A stretch of 64,000 bases of DNA from NCBI RefSeq assembly GCF_025995235.1, contig NZ_BAPT01000056.1, positions 1 to 64,000 of the forward strand, read 5' to 3'. Positions 1 through 8,405 of this stretch are shown piece after piece (positions within the stretch are counted from its first letter, which is position 1; each line of letters starts with the position of its first letter). Under the pieces are notes generated by a model. That model made no database searches and was not told the origin of the DNA. It saw only the letters and a list, made by a program, of their open reading frames with translations. The stretch is from Ameyamaea chiangmaiensis. Lineage in GTDB: Bacteria > Pseudomonadota > Alphaproteobacteria > Acetobacterales > Acetobacteraceae. Position numbers and translations under genes: made by a program.

Positions 1-282
1 CAGAAAATGGCTGACGCGATCGCCGACCTTAAATCGGTCGGAGCGTGTTTCGACCACCCGACCGACGGCGGCCCCCGTCATGGGTTCGTTCAGTTCGAAC
101 GGCGCGATATAGCTATCTCCCTCGTCCATGCGCGGGCGCATATAGGGATCGACGGAGAAGAAACTGTTGGCAACCCTGATCTCACCATCGTTCAAGGGGC
201 TGTCGTGTGTTTCCCGCAAGGCGAAACTCTCCATCGTCGGAGAGCCCTTCGGGCGGGAAACGAGGTTCCAGGCACGAGACAT
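1..282 (-). CDS. NADP-dependent MDR oxidoreductase (CurA-like), 5' part
   Basis: The first 94 codons are inside the window, read from an ATG at 282 towards base 1; the rest lies outside. The translation starts MSRAWNLVSRPKGSP and contains FFSVDPYMRPRMDEG and a GAAVGRVVETR segment. This is the N-terminal, GroES-like domain of the zinc-independent MDR reductases (CurA / prostaglandin reductase-like), which reduce alpha,beta-unsaturated carbonyls with NADPH. The nucleotide-binding domain is not visible. It lies downstream of hchA on the same strand with a 182 bp gap, so the two could share a role in reactive carbonyl detoxification; that link is inference. Substrate cannot be told. Confidence 0.8.
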   Translation of the reverse strand, partial: MSRAWNLVSRPKGSPTMESFALRETHDSPLNDGEIRVANSFFSVDPYMRPRMDEGDSYIAPFELNEPMTGAAVGRVVETRSDRFKVGDRVSHFL

Positions 283-420
283 CTGTTTTTCTTTCTGCAC
301 AGGACATACGGGACGGCCATGGCTCACACGGCACACGCCAGCGAGCGGCAGATCGGAGTCGGTGTCCGATATCCATATCTCGACCGAATATCCGAAGTAG
401 AACGGAAGTGTCACGCGGCT

Positions 421-444
421 GCATGGTGACGTGACGTCACATGC
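421..444. promoter_or_regulatory. Inverted repeat between hchA and the MDR gene
   Basis: GCATG and TGACGT are mirrored by ACGTCA and CATGC with a one-base bulge, centred on the perfect palindrome GTGACGTCAC (431-440). It sits after the hchA stop and about 140 bp before the MDR start on the minus strand. No T-run follows on either strand, so an operator is as likely as a terminator. No regulator is identified. Confidence 0.25.
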
Positions 445-464
445 AACCGCGTAACGCCCCCCGC

Positions 465-1334
465 TTATGCGTTGACAGCTTCGAGCAGGGTCGTGGCGGC
501 GAGCTTGCCAAGATTATTCGACGCCAGCGGGCTGTCGCCCGTCAGCAGGAAGCGGTCGCGGTGGACCTGTCCCGTGATCCCGGTATTGAGGATCTTGACG
601 TTGTATTTACGCAGACTTTCACCGACCAGCCACGCCATCTTGCCGGGGATATAGCCGATCTCGATGTTGGCCCCGGTGTCCAGGCTGTCCGGGAACACGC
701 ACATCTCATAGCCTTCATAGGCGAACGTGCCGCCATCGACCGCCGTGGCCAGCAGACTGGCCGGCCCGTGACAGAGCGAGATCGTGAAACGTTCGTTGGC
801 CTGCGCCCAGTGCAGGATATCACCGACCTGCTTGCTGAACGGCACGCCATTGAGCACGCCGTGGCCGCCAGGGATGAACACGCCGAGATACGGAGTCTCG
901 GCCGTGAAGCCCTCGCCGATCACGTCAGCCAGTTTCTTTGGCTGCTTGAGCTGCTTTTCGTACTTCTTGTATGTCGCCTTGACGGCCTCATCTGCGTGCG
1001 GAAACGCCCACCATTCGAATTTGACCGGATCGCCGGAGATGGTCGCGATTTCGATTTCGAAGCCTGCCGCATCCAGGTGATACATCGGCAGCAGCATCTC
1101 CACCGGATGATTGCCGGTCGAGAAAAACTCGCCGTCCTTCATCATCAGGTAGCGCTCCTGCGAGCCAATCATCAGGATCTTCCACTTCCCGCCCGTGTAG
1201 GGCTTCGGATAGGTCGTGCCGTCGAAATCCGTCGTCGAGGACGTATATTGGGTCAGGGAGTATTCCGAAGGGAAGAAAGCGTCGTCTTCCGCCCGGTCGG
1301 GAACCGGAGCGCGGCTCAGTTGTTCATCGCTCAT
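465..1334 (-). CDS. hchA: Protein/nucleic acid deglycase and chaperone Hsp31 (glyoxalase III)
   Basis: A 289-residue DJ-1/PfpI superfamily protein close in length to E. coli Hsp31 (283 aa). Family members remove methylglyoxal and glyoxal adducts from proteins and nucleotides, act as glutathione-independent glyoxalase III, and hold unfolded proteins. The nucleophile elbow SLCHGPASLL places the catalytic Cys at 188 with His189 next to it. The conserved acidic residue lies in GNHPVEML (Glu79), and PGGHGVLNG is at 155-163. The ATG at 1334 is preceded by AACAGGAGATGATCC, a good Shine-Dalgarno at normal spacing. The N-terminal extension before GKWKILMIGS matches the Hsp31 class rather than the shorter YajL or YhbO forms. 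Cytoplasmic; no signal peptide. Confidence 0.93.
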   Translation of the reverse strand: MSDEQLSRAPVPDRAEDDAFFPSEYSLTQYTSSTTDFDGTTYPKPYTGGKWKILMIGSQERYLMMKDGEFFSTGNHPVEMLLPMYHLDAAGFEIEIATISGDPVKFEWWAFPHADEAVKATYKKYEKQLKQPKKLADVIGEGFTAETPYLGVFIPGGHGVLNGVPFSKQVGDILHWAQANERFTISLCHGPASLLATAVDGGTFAYEGYEMCVFPDSLDTGANIEIGYIPGKMAWLVGESLRKYNVKILNTGITGQVHRDRFLLTGDSPLASNNLGKLAATTLLEAVNA

Positions 1335-1936
1335 GGATCATCTCCTGTTGTTACGCCCGTCGCCGGTGATCGGCTTGCGGTGAAGCCTCGGAATCCCCCC
1401 ACAGCCGGGGAGGGCGACGCGGCGTGAGTCGGATCATAGGCTGCTTCAGAATGGGAACAAATGAGGGAAATCCCTCAATATCAACGTGCGGTATTTCACC
1501 GAAAAACCGCGTGAGTGCCGGAAAAATTCCCGGCGAGGAGCTAAGGCAGAACTCCCGCGTAGATGATGACATTCGTCATGAAAACCAGAGTGGCCTTGGA
1601 ACATTCTGAGTGGCTTTTGTCGTCCTCGACGGCAAGCAGTGAGCCTTTTGGGACCGACTTAGGATACAATTTGGGCTAACGCGAAACCCAACAACGCTTA
1701 CTGCCAGCATCAGTGACGCGATGGCTGGTTTACTCATAATTTGGAGCCGAAGCGGACTTTCAGCTTACCCCCCATTGCAGTCGTGATTTCCGGTAGGTGA
1801 CGGGAGCGCCGTGTTCCGGGATGAGGGGCGGGGTGTCTCCGCGGTTGGATGGGATCCCGCTTGGGAAGTGGTGATCAGAGGAAGAGGGCGGCTTCGCCTG
1901 TGGTGCCGAATAACCGGCATCAAAGGAGAGTTTTCC
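1335..1936. other. Intergenic region with two inverted repeats, no convincing gene
   Basis: This 602 bp stretch separates hchA from the DUF932 chimera. Reading frames here are short and carry no recognisable family. Two inverted repeats stand out: GCCGG-N8-CCGGC at 1517-1534 and ATGAC-attc-GTCAT at 1566-1579. Base composition is lower in GC than the genes around it. It should contain the hchA promoter (leftward). The right part may belong to the imported or scrambled segment that continues to the tRNA. Confidence 0.4.
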
Positions 1937-3178
1937 ATGACCACCATCCTGTCCCCTGCGTCCCGTGATGCCGCGTCCGGCGGCTTCCGGACCGACCCCT
2001 CCCGTGGCGACCGCAATGCCCGCGTCTCGTCCGAGTGGTTCTCGCGCCCGGATGATGAGCGGTACCTGTCGCTGTCCGACCTGCATGCCGCCACGCTGGC
2101 GCGGGCAGACCGGGCCTCGGCCCGCACCGTGGAAAGCCGGGCCATTCGCGTGGAAGCGTCCCGCGACAATGCCGAGCGCCTGACGCTGGCTGTGCCGGGC
2201 CAGGTCGAACTGGTCGCGCCCACGCACTGGTCGTTTGGTCAGATGTGCAGTCTGGTTGCTGCCCCGTCGTCGTACCTGCGCAATCTTCCGGCTCCCTTAG
2301 CGGCGATCAACCTGCAGCACGGGCTGCTGTCGCACCGCGCCGAACTGGTCAAAACGCTGGAAACCGAAGACGGTCGAGTGGAACTGCGCGCCGTCACCGG
2401 CCCCGATTACGGTCGCATCTGGGGCCACGAACTCGTGGGCGCCGTGCGGAAGATTGCCAGTGATGGAACGGGCGATACCAACTGGAAGGTGCCGGGTGTG
2501 ATCGACTGGGCCACCATGACCCATAATCCCTATGTCGATATCACCAAGGAAACCACGACGCTCTATGCATCGGATCGCGATGTCTTCCTGTTCCTTGTGG
2601 ACGATACCGGCGCCACCCGCATCGTACTGGACGTTCGCGCTCTTGAGGTGTGCCGTATGCTCGGCGTCGAGGCGCATCTCGTCGTCAGCCAAGCTGGCGA
2701 GATGGCTCGCGCCTACGAAACCGATCTGACCCGCGAGGATCTTCACGCACTCGCCGATTACGTCCACCCGGTGAAGGATGTCGGCGCCAGCATCGCCAGC
2801 GGCAGCTTCCGTACCATGGGCATGCTGATCGCCCCTGCTCGGTGCGCACGCTGGCGGAGGTGGCGACCGGGGTCACGAGGACGCTCCTCACCCGCGCTGC
2901 TGACGTGGTAATGAAGGAGCGTCGCCCGCTGGTGATGATGGTCCGCAAGGCACCTTTCCATGCCGGGCATATCAAGAACATGCTGGCGGTGACTGAGATG
3001 GGCGGGATCATCCATCCGCCGGTGCCTGCGTTCTACACGAAGCAGCAGTCTGGCGGAGACATCGTCGATCATTGCATAGCGCGAGCGCTCGTTCGGTATT
3101 GATGTGCCCGACATGAAACGATGGGGTGAGGAGGCTCCATCAAAAGCGTCTCGACCTGACACATCAATCGCATGTTAA
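1937..3178 (+). pseudogene. Chimeric pseudogene: DUF932 N-terminal part fused to truncated, frameshifted ubiX
   Basis: The ATG at 1937 follows AAAGGAGAG and opens a frame of about 225 residues that looks like DUF932 (phage/plasmid-like proteins), with motifs WFSRPDDERYLSLSDL, APTHWSFGQM, LELRA-type VELRAVTGPDYGRIW and TTLYASDRDVFLFLVDD. At about 2605-2620 it passes in frame into UbiX/Pad1 flavin prenyltransferase sequence (VRALEVCRMLGVEAHLVVS, then SGSFRTMGMLIAP). The ubiX part lacks its N-terminal strand, and its FMN loop reads GATRIVLDVR. A one-base loss in the C-run at 2832-2835 shifts the frame; the ubiX text resumes as CSVRTLAEVATG in another frame. It breaks again near 3088-3092 (RAL then FGIDVPDMKRWGEE) and ends at a TAA at 3176-3178. 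Neither half can be functional as its own family. Confidence 0.8.
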
Positions 3179-3775
3179 ACACGGTTTCATGACCGCTTGT
3201 GAGGTGCGGTTGTGGATACGCGAACGGCAAAAGCTGTTCGTCGGCCGTCATGAACGTAAGCACCTCGAATGGCCGCTTTCGATCCCCCTATCCCCATAAG
3301 AAAGCTGCGCGAACCTACTAAAAGAACGACATGGCCTGTAAGACGATGGCGTTGTCGACTTGTGCCGAGGCCCGACCCAGGATGTTCATCGGGCACTGGG
3401 TTCCAGACCCGGTTGCCGACCGTGCGATCGTCAGCGATGCGCGCTGCCAAGGCGCCGCAAGTGCGGCAAGACGAACGCGGACACCGTAGCCGGCCGACTG
3501 CCGAGGGGTCGGAATCGCCGCGACGGCACGAAAAAGGGGGCTTCTGCCGATACCCTCCGGAATGTCTCGCGTTCTGGTCTGCGGCCTCTGTAACGGTGCC
3601 GCCACGTTTTCACACGGCCAGCGCGAGGCGCTGGCGAACGCTTTGCGGGACATCAAGGGGCGATACATGGATATCGCACGTTAAAAACCCGGCCCCGCGA
3701 GGCGGTTCTTTGTCAGCTGACAGCGCCAGCGCGGGTTCCGGATGCGTGGGGTGTGCGACGGGCGGCCCGACACCC
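3179..3775. other. Scrambled remnant region, no intact gene
   Basis: Frames in this stretch are short and interrupted, and none matches a family I recognise. Two small open frames, at 3189-3299 (36 aa) and 3561-3683 (starting MSRVLVCGLCNGAATFSHG, 40 aa), have start codons but no clear ribosome site. I cannot assign them. The region lies between two recognisable gene fragments, so it is best read as decayed mobile or recombined DNA. Confidence 0.4.
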
Positions 3776-3912
3776 GAAAATTTGGCTGATATCCGGGCCG
3801 GGTCTGGTGGACTGGACATTCTCGTAAACACTGCCGGCATCACCGATGCCGAGGATGGGCTGCCGACTATCTCTGCGCCTGTCGCCGCCCGCCGCTTGGA
3901 GAAGGCTGGCAG
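3776..3912 (+). pseudogene. Short-chain dehydrogenase fragment
   Basis: One frame reads GGLDILVNTAGITDAEDG and, about ten residues on, ISAPVAARRLEKAG. The LDILVNxAGI block is the NNAG-type strand of classical SDR enzymes, here with Thr in place of the second Asn. No cofactor-binding glycine motif upstream and no YxxxK downstream are present, so it is a fragment of roughly 45 residues. It lies just before the integrase stub and belongs to the same scar. Confidence 0.4.
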
Positions 3913-3950
3913 GCTTTTCCTTAAGCGCTGCAATCACGGGGCATGGGCCC

Positions 3951-4037
3951 CTCTCTGAGGTCGAGCGATACACGAGAGACGTGAAGCAAGTGGCACTCGC
4001 AAGGGAAGCTATCGAGCGGTTAAGTGCTAAACCATAG
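3951..4037 (+). pseudogene. C-terminal stub of a tyrosine recombinase/integrase
   Basis: The frame ending at the TAG at 4035-4037 reads LSEVERYTRDVKQVALAREA followed by IERLSAKP. This pattern, with the nucleophilic Tyr in VERYTR followed by an amphipathic helix rich in Ala and Arg, is the usual C-terminus of phage-type integrases of alphaproteobacteria. The upstream catalytic Arg and HxxR segments are missing in this frame. The stub ends 47 bp from the 3' end of tRNA-Arg and points towards it, the standard position of an integrase beside its attachment site. That suggests a tRNA-integrated element that has been lost. Confidence 0.55.
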
Positions 4038-4084
4038 AGGTTTTACACTTTCGACTCGCTGTAAATGGCCGTTTTCTGAGTTGG

Positions 4085-4161
4085 TGGCGGACCCGACGCG
4101 ATTCGAACGCGTGACCTTTGCCTTCGGAGGGCAACGCTCTATCCAGCTGAGCTACGGGTCC
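4085..4161 (-). tRNA. tRNA-Arg (anticodon CCG)
   Basis: Read on the minus strand, a 77-base cloverleaf begins GGACCCG and ends CGGGTCC plus discriminator G and an encoded CCA. The D arm holds AGCTCAGCTGGATAGAGC. The anticodon stem TTGCC/GGCAA encloses the loop CTCCGAA, giving anticodon CCG. The T arm carries GTTCGAATC. All stems pair. tRNA-Arg genes are common integration sites, and an integrase stub lies beside the 3' end. Confidence 0.95.
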
Positions 4162-4223
4162 AACGCCGCCTGCATATCGTGAATGGGCCCGCGACGCCAG
4201 ACCCTTTCTTGCTGGTCGCCGCC

Positions 4224-5324
4224 TCATCGGCCCAGCCCGTCGATCCGCGACGGCAGAAGGGCGAACGGCGCGGTATCGGTCCAGCCGGCTCGCCAGGCCG
4301 AGGCCGCGACGTCGCCGCCGGAGGGAAGGGGCCGCGTCGGCGTGTCAAGCCATGACAGCATGTCACGCGTCACGACGTCGCCGTTGCGATCGCGCAAGAG
4401 CAGATGGTGGCCGCCGGGGATGAAGTCCCGACGCGCGGTCGCAGGCAGCGCGGCCCACAACCGGCGTGTGGCCTCGGGCGGGACAAGATCGTCGCGGCCG
4501 CCATAGACCGCGAGTACGGGACAACGCACCCCAGGCGCGGCCCGAGCGGCGGCGTGCATGAGGGTCACAAGACCGTCGACCGCTGCCATCCGCGAGTCAT
4601 GAAGCGTCAACGGGTCGTAATACAGCCGAAGCAGGGCCTCCCGATTGTCGGAGGGATGCACATGCACCGGCAGGCGCGCGCCGCTTACGCGCCAGTCGGG
4701 CGCGACCGTGCTGACCGCCGAGACGAGCGCGCGGCGGGCGGCGTCCAGTGACCAGACGGCGGGCGCGAGCAGTATGACGCCGCGCACCGATGCCGGCGGC
4801 CGGTCCGCGGCCAGCAGTAATAGCACCGCCCCGCCCATGCTCTCGCCCACGGCGTAGAGCGGCTGTCCGGGATAGCGCCGGGCCGCCCACGCGATTTCGT
4901 CACGGGCGTCGGACACCATCTGCGGCGTCCCGACCCACCCGCCGCGCGGCGGGGCGCTCCCGAACCCCCGGGCGTCGGGCGCGACGACCGTCCAGCCGTC
5001 GCCGGCGATCAGGGGCGCGCTTCGCTCCCACGCGTCGCGTGAATCGCCAAAGCCGTGAAAAGCCACGATCACGCCGCGTGCCGGGCCATGGGCATCCCAT
5101 ATCCGCAGCGGCACGGGGGTGCCATCCGCCAGACGCAGGGTGGCCGACGGGGGCACCAGACGCGCATAGGAGGGGTCAGGCGGCGGCGGGACGGGGCCAG
5201 GGGCGGCGCATGACGACAGCACGAGCGCCAGGAGCAATGCGAGCCGTCGTCTGCCCGCGGGGCCGCCCCGGGCGCCAGCCGCCCGGGCCAGGGGATTTGA
5301 AAGCCGCGACGGGACCTGTATCAT
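4224..5324 (-). CDS. Alpha/beta hydrolase lipoprotein, monoacylglycerol lipase-like
   Basis: A 366-residue serine hydrolase of the lysophospholipase / monoglyceride lipase class. From the chosen ATG at 5324, a basic N-region and hydrophobic stretch end in the lipobox LSSC with Cys39, so it is probably a membrane-anchored lipoprotein. HGFGDS (oxyanion side) is at 90-95, and the nucleophile elbow GESMGG places Ser162. The acid is likely in VYGGRDDLVPPE and the histidine in IPGGHH near the C-terminus. A frame extension of 18 codons upstream exists, but it would put the signal sequence too far from the start. It lies upstream of tRNA-Arg on the same strand. Natural substrate unknown; a lipid or glyceride ester is likely. 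Confidence 0.85.
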   Translation of the reverse strand: MIQVPSRLSNPLARAAGARGGPAGRRRLALLLALVLSSCAAPGPVPPPPDPSYARLVPPSATLRLADGTPVPLRIWDAHGPARGVIVAFHGFGDSRDAWERSAPLIAGDGWTVVAPDARGFGSAPPRGGWVGTPQMVSDARDEIAWAARRYPGQPLYAVGESMGGAVLLLLAADRPPASVRGVILLAPAVWSLDAARRALVSAVSTVAPDWRVSGARLPVHVHPSDNREALLRLYYDPLTLHDSRMAAVDGLVTLMHAAARAAPGVRCPVLAVYGGRDDLVPPEATRRLWAALPATARRDFIPGGHHLLLRDRNGDVVTRDMLSWLDTPTRPLPSGGDVAASAWRAGWTDTAPFALLPSRIDGLGR

Positions 5325-5396
5325 GGTCGGACTTGAACACGCTCGAGCGGAGGCGCACAACGTCGCATCCGCGCACAACAGGGAAGACGCGTCACG

Positions 5397-5612
5397 ATGT
5401 CAGTCGAACTTGCCAACCCGACCCCCCATCCGCAGCTCGGGCATGTGGAGACCGTGATCGTCGACCATCGTCATGTGGCGTGCGACGGAGGCGACGGTCC
5501 GCTCGGGCATCCGCGTGTGTGGCTGGAGATCGCCGATCATCAGACGTTCTGCCCGTATTGCTCGCGCCTGTTTGTGCTCAATCCCGATGCCGAGGCGGCT
5601 GACGCGCACTGA
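5397..5612 (+). CDS. Small zinc-finger domain protein (CHCC type)
   Basis: A 71-residue protein with one zinc site of the CHCC type known from the mitochondrial complex I subunit NDUFS6 and its small bacterial relatives: Cys29 in HVACDGG, His38 in GHPRVWLEI, and Cys52/Cys55 in FCPYC. The stand-alone bacterial form is widespread in alphaproteobacteria and has no settled function. It starts 72 bp from the divergent hydrolase gene and lies 24 bp upstream of polA on the same strand, so the two probably share a transcript. Confidence 0.85.
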   Translation: MSVELANPTPHPQLGHVETVIVDHRHVACDGGDGPLGHPRVWLEIADHQTFCPYCSRLFVLNPDAEAADAH

Positions 5613-5636
5613 ACCCCCGCTGATCGGGGCCTTTGC

Positions 5637-8402
5637 ATGACTCAGGAATCGTCACCGCGCCATCTCGTCCTTGTGGACGGATCGGGCTTCATCTTTCGCG
5701 CGTTCCATGCGCTGCCGCCGATGCACAGTCCGGACGGAACGCCGGTCAACGCCGTCTATGGCTTCACCAACATGCTGACGCGCCTGATGCGCGACCATGT
5801 GGGAACGCATCTGGCCGTCATTTTCGACGCGAACCGACGCACGTTCCGAAACGATCTCTATGCCGACTACAAGGCGCACCGGCCCGAGCCGCCGGAGGAT
5901 CTGCGCCCGCAATTTGCGCTGGTGCGTGACGCGGCCCGGGCGCTGGCGGTGCCGTCGGTGGAGCTCGAAGGGTGGGAGGCCGACGATCTTCTGGCGGCCT
6001 ATGCGCGGCACATGGTCGAGACCGGCGGCCGTTGCACGATTGTGTCGTCCGACAAGGATCTGATGCAGCTGATCCGCCCTGGCGTGGAACTGCTGGACCC
6101 GATCAAGCAAAAGCCGATCACGGCGGCCGAGGTGGACGCGAAGTTCGGCGTGTCACCGGACAAGGTGGTCGATGTACAGGCCCTGATGGGCGATTCGGTC
6201 GACAACGTGCCTGGCGTTCCCGGGATCGGCCCCAAAACGGCCTCTGCCCTGATCGCCGAGTTCGGCGATCTGGACAGCGTGCTGGCCGCGGCGGAGGGGA
6301 TGAAGCCGTCGAAGCGGCGGGATAATCTTCTGGCCCACGCGGACGCGGCGCGGATGTCGCGCGACCTTGTGCGGCTGCGCGACGACGCGCCCCTGCCGCT
6401 GTCGGTCGACGCCATGGGGTGTCACGAGCCCGACGGTGACGAACTGGCGGCGTGGCTGGAGACGATGGGGTTCCGCTCCCTGTCTCAGCGTCTGGGTATG
6501 AAGGTGACGGCCGCACGCGGGTCCATGGGCCGCCCTGCGTCATCGCCGGCCCCGACACCCGTTCCGACCGTCGATTCCGCGCCCTATACGGGGTATGAGA
6601 CCGTAACAGACGCGGCCGCGCTGGAGGTCTGGGTCGCGCGCGCGCGGGACGCCGGCGTCTGTGCGGTCGACACCGAAACCTCGGGTCTCGATCCGCTGGC
6701 CTGTGAACTGGTGGGTGTTTCGCTGGCCGTGGCGCCGGGGCAGGCGTGCTATATTCCGCTGCGCCATGACGGCGATCTGGAGCACCCGGTCGGGGCGCAG
6801 ATCCCGGCTGCGACGTGCCTCGACATCCTTCGTTCGCTGCTGGCCGATCCGGCGGTCCTCAAGGTGTTCCAGAACGCGAAGTTCGACCTGCTCGTCCTCG
6901 GTCGGGCGGGGGTGGAGACGATCGCCCCGGTCGACGACACCATGCTGATCTCCTACGCGCAGTCCGCCGGCGCGCACGGACAGGGCATGGACGAGCTGTC
7001 GCAGCTTCATCTGGGGCATGCGCCGATCACCTACGACGCCGTGACGGGCACCGGGCGCAACCGCGTGCCGTTTTCCCGCGTCGATCTGCGTCGTGCGACC
7101 GACTATGCGGCCGAGGACGCCGATGTGACGCTGCGCCTGTGGCAGGTCCTCCGTCCGCAGTTGCGCCCCAATCGGGCGCTGGCACTCTATGAAGAGATGG
7201 AGCGGCCACTGATTGGTGTGCTCGCCGACATGGAACGTGCCGGCATCGCGGTGGACGCGCAGGAACTGCGCCGGATGTCGGCCGATTTCGCCGTGCGGAT
7301 GGAGGCGATCGAGGGCGATCTGCACCGCCTTGCCGGGCGCAGTTTCAACGTCGGCTCCCCCAAGCAGCTGGGCGAGATCCTGTTCGACGAAATGGGCCTG
7401 CCGGGCGGCAAGCGCATGAAGTCCGGGGCGTGGGGCACCGATTCGTCGGTGTTGCAGGAACTGGCGGAGCAGGGGCATGAGCTGCCGGAAAAGATTCTGG
7501 ACTGGCGGCAGCTGGCGAAGCTGAAATCGACCTATGCGGACGCGCTGGTCGGCCAGATCAACCCGGAAACGGGGCGCGTGCACACCTCGTTCCAGATGGC
7601 GGTCACCTCCACCGGACGCCTGTCGTCCAACGAGCCGAACCTGCAGAATATCCCCATTCGGACCGAGGAAGGCGGGCGTATCCGCCGCGCTTTCGTGGCA
7701 CAGCCCGGGCATGTGCTGGTCTCGGCGGACTATTCGCAGATCGAGTTGCGTCTGCTGGCCGACGCGGCCGATATCGCCCCTTTGCGTGAGGCCTTCGCGC
7801 TAGGGCAGGACATCCATGCCCGCACCGCCTCCGAGGTGTTCGGCATTCCGCTGGACCAGCTCGACGCGCGGGAGCGCCGACGCGCCAAGGCGATCAATTT
7901 CGGCATCATCTACGGCATCAGCGCCTTCGGGCTGGCGCGTCAGCTGAAGATCAGCCCCGGCGAGGCCCGGTCGTATATCGACGCGTATTTCGCGCGTTAC
8001 CCCGGCATCCGCGACTTCATGGAACGCATGAAGGAGGAGGCTCGCGCGAAGGGCTATGTCACCACGGCGCTGGGGCGGCGCTGCTACGTGCCCGGCATCG
8101 CCGAACGCAACGGCGCGCGCCGCGCCTATGCCGAGCGCCAGGCGATCAACGCCCCCTTGCAGGGCGGGGCCGCGGACATCATCAAGCGTGCGATGGTGCG
8201 CCTGTCGCGCGATCTGGCGTGCTCGGACCTGCGGGCGCAGATGCTGTTGCAGGTGCACGACGAACTTCTGTTCGAAGTGGCCGAGGGCGATGCGCCCGCG
8301 CTGGCCGATCTGGTGCGTGGGGTGATGGAAGGGGCCGCGAGCCTGTCGGTGCCGCTGGTGGTCGAGACGGGGATCGGGGCGAACTGGGCGGATGCACACT
8401 GA
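5637..8402 (+). CDS. polA: DNA polymerase I
   Basis: A full-length, 921-residue family A polymerase. The 5' nuclease domain starts LVLVDGSGFIFRAFHALPP and contains the helix-hairpin-helix VPGIGPKTA. The 3'-5' exonuclease domain (from about residue 340) keeps its acidic residues, in VDTETSGLDP, NAKFDLLVL and YAAEDADV, so proofreading should be active. The polymerase domain has motif A SADYSQIELR, motif B RRRAKAINFGIIYG and motif C LQVHDELLFE. The enzyme fills gaps and removes RNA primers in replication and repair. The start at 5637 has a weak ribosome site but fits the family N-terminus. The next gene begins three bases after the stop. Confidence 0.98.
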   Translation: MTQESSPRHLVLVDGSGFIFRAFHALPPMHSPDGTPVNAVYGFTNMLTRLMRDHVGTHLAVIFDANRRTFRNDLYADYKAHRPEPPEDLRPQFALVRDAARALAVPSVELEGWEADDLLAAYARHMVETGGRCTIVSSDKDLMQLIRPGVELLDPIKQKPITAAEVDAKFGVSPDKVVDVQALMGDSVDNVPGVPGIGPKTASALIAEFGDLDSVLAAAEGMKPSKRRDNLLAHADAARMSRDLVRLRDDAPLPLSVDAMGCHEPDGDELAAWLETMGFRSLSQRLGMKVTAARGSMGRPASSPAPTPVPTVDSAPYTGYETVTDAAALEVWVARARDAGVCAVDTETSGLDPLACELVGVSLAVAPGQACYIPLRHDGDLEHPVGAQIPAATCLDILRSLLADPAVLKVFQNAKFDLLVLGRAGVETIAPVDDTMLISYAQSAGAHGQGMDELSQLHLGHAPITYDAVTGTGRNRVPFSRVDLRRATDYAAEDADVTLRLWQVLRPQLRPNRALALYEEMERPLIGVLADMERAGIAVDAQELRRMSADFAVRMEAIEGDLHRLAGRSFNVGSPKQLGEILFDEMGLPGGKRMKSGAWGTDSSVLQELAEQGHELPEKILDWRQLAKLKSTYADALVGQINPETGRVHTSFQMAVTSTGRLSSNEPNLQNIPIRTEEGGRIRRAFVAQPGHVLVSADYSQIELRLLADAADIAPLREAFALGQDIHARTASEVFGIPLDQLDARERRRAKAINFGIIYGISAFGLARQLKISPGEARSYIDAYFARYPGIRDFMERMKEEARAKGYVTTALGRRCYVPGIAERNGARRAYAERQAINAPLQGGAADIIKRAMVRLSRDLACSDLRAQMLLQVHDELLFEVAEGDAPALADLVRGVMEGAASLSVPLVVETGIGANWADAH

Positions 8403-8405
8403 ACG

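Noticed and set aside
4042..4065. TTTACA-N12-TGTAAA repeat as tRNA terminator or attachment arm site
   Set aside because: Six-base AT-rich arms with a 12-base loop are too weak to call, and no second copy was found nearby.
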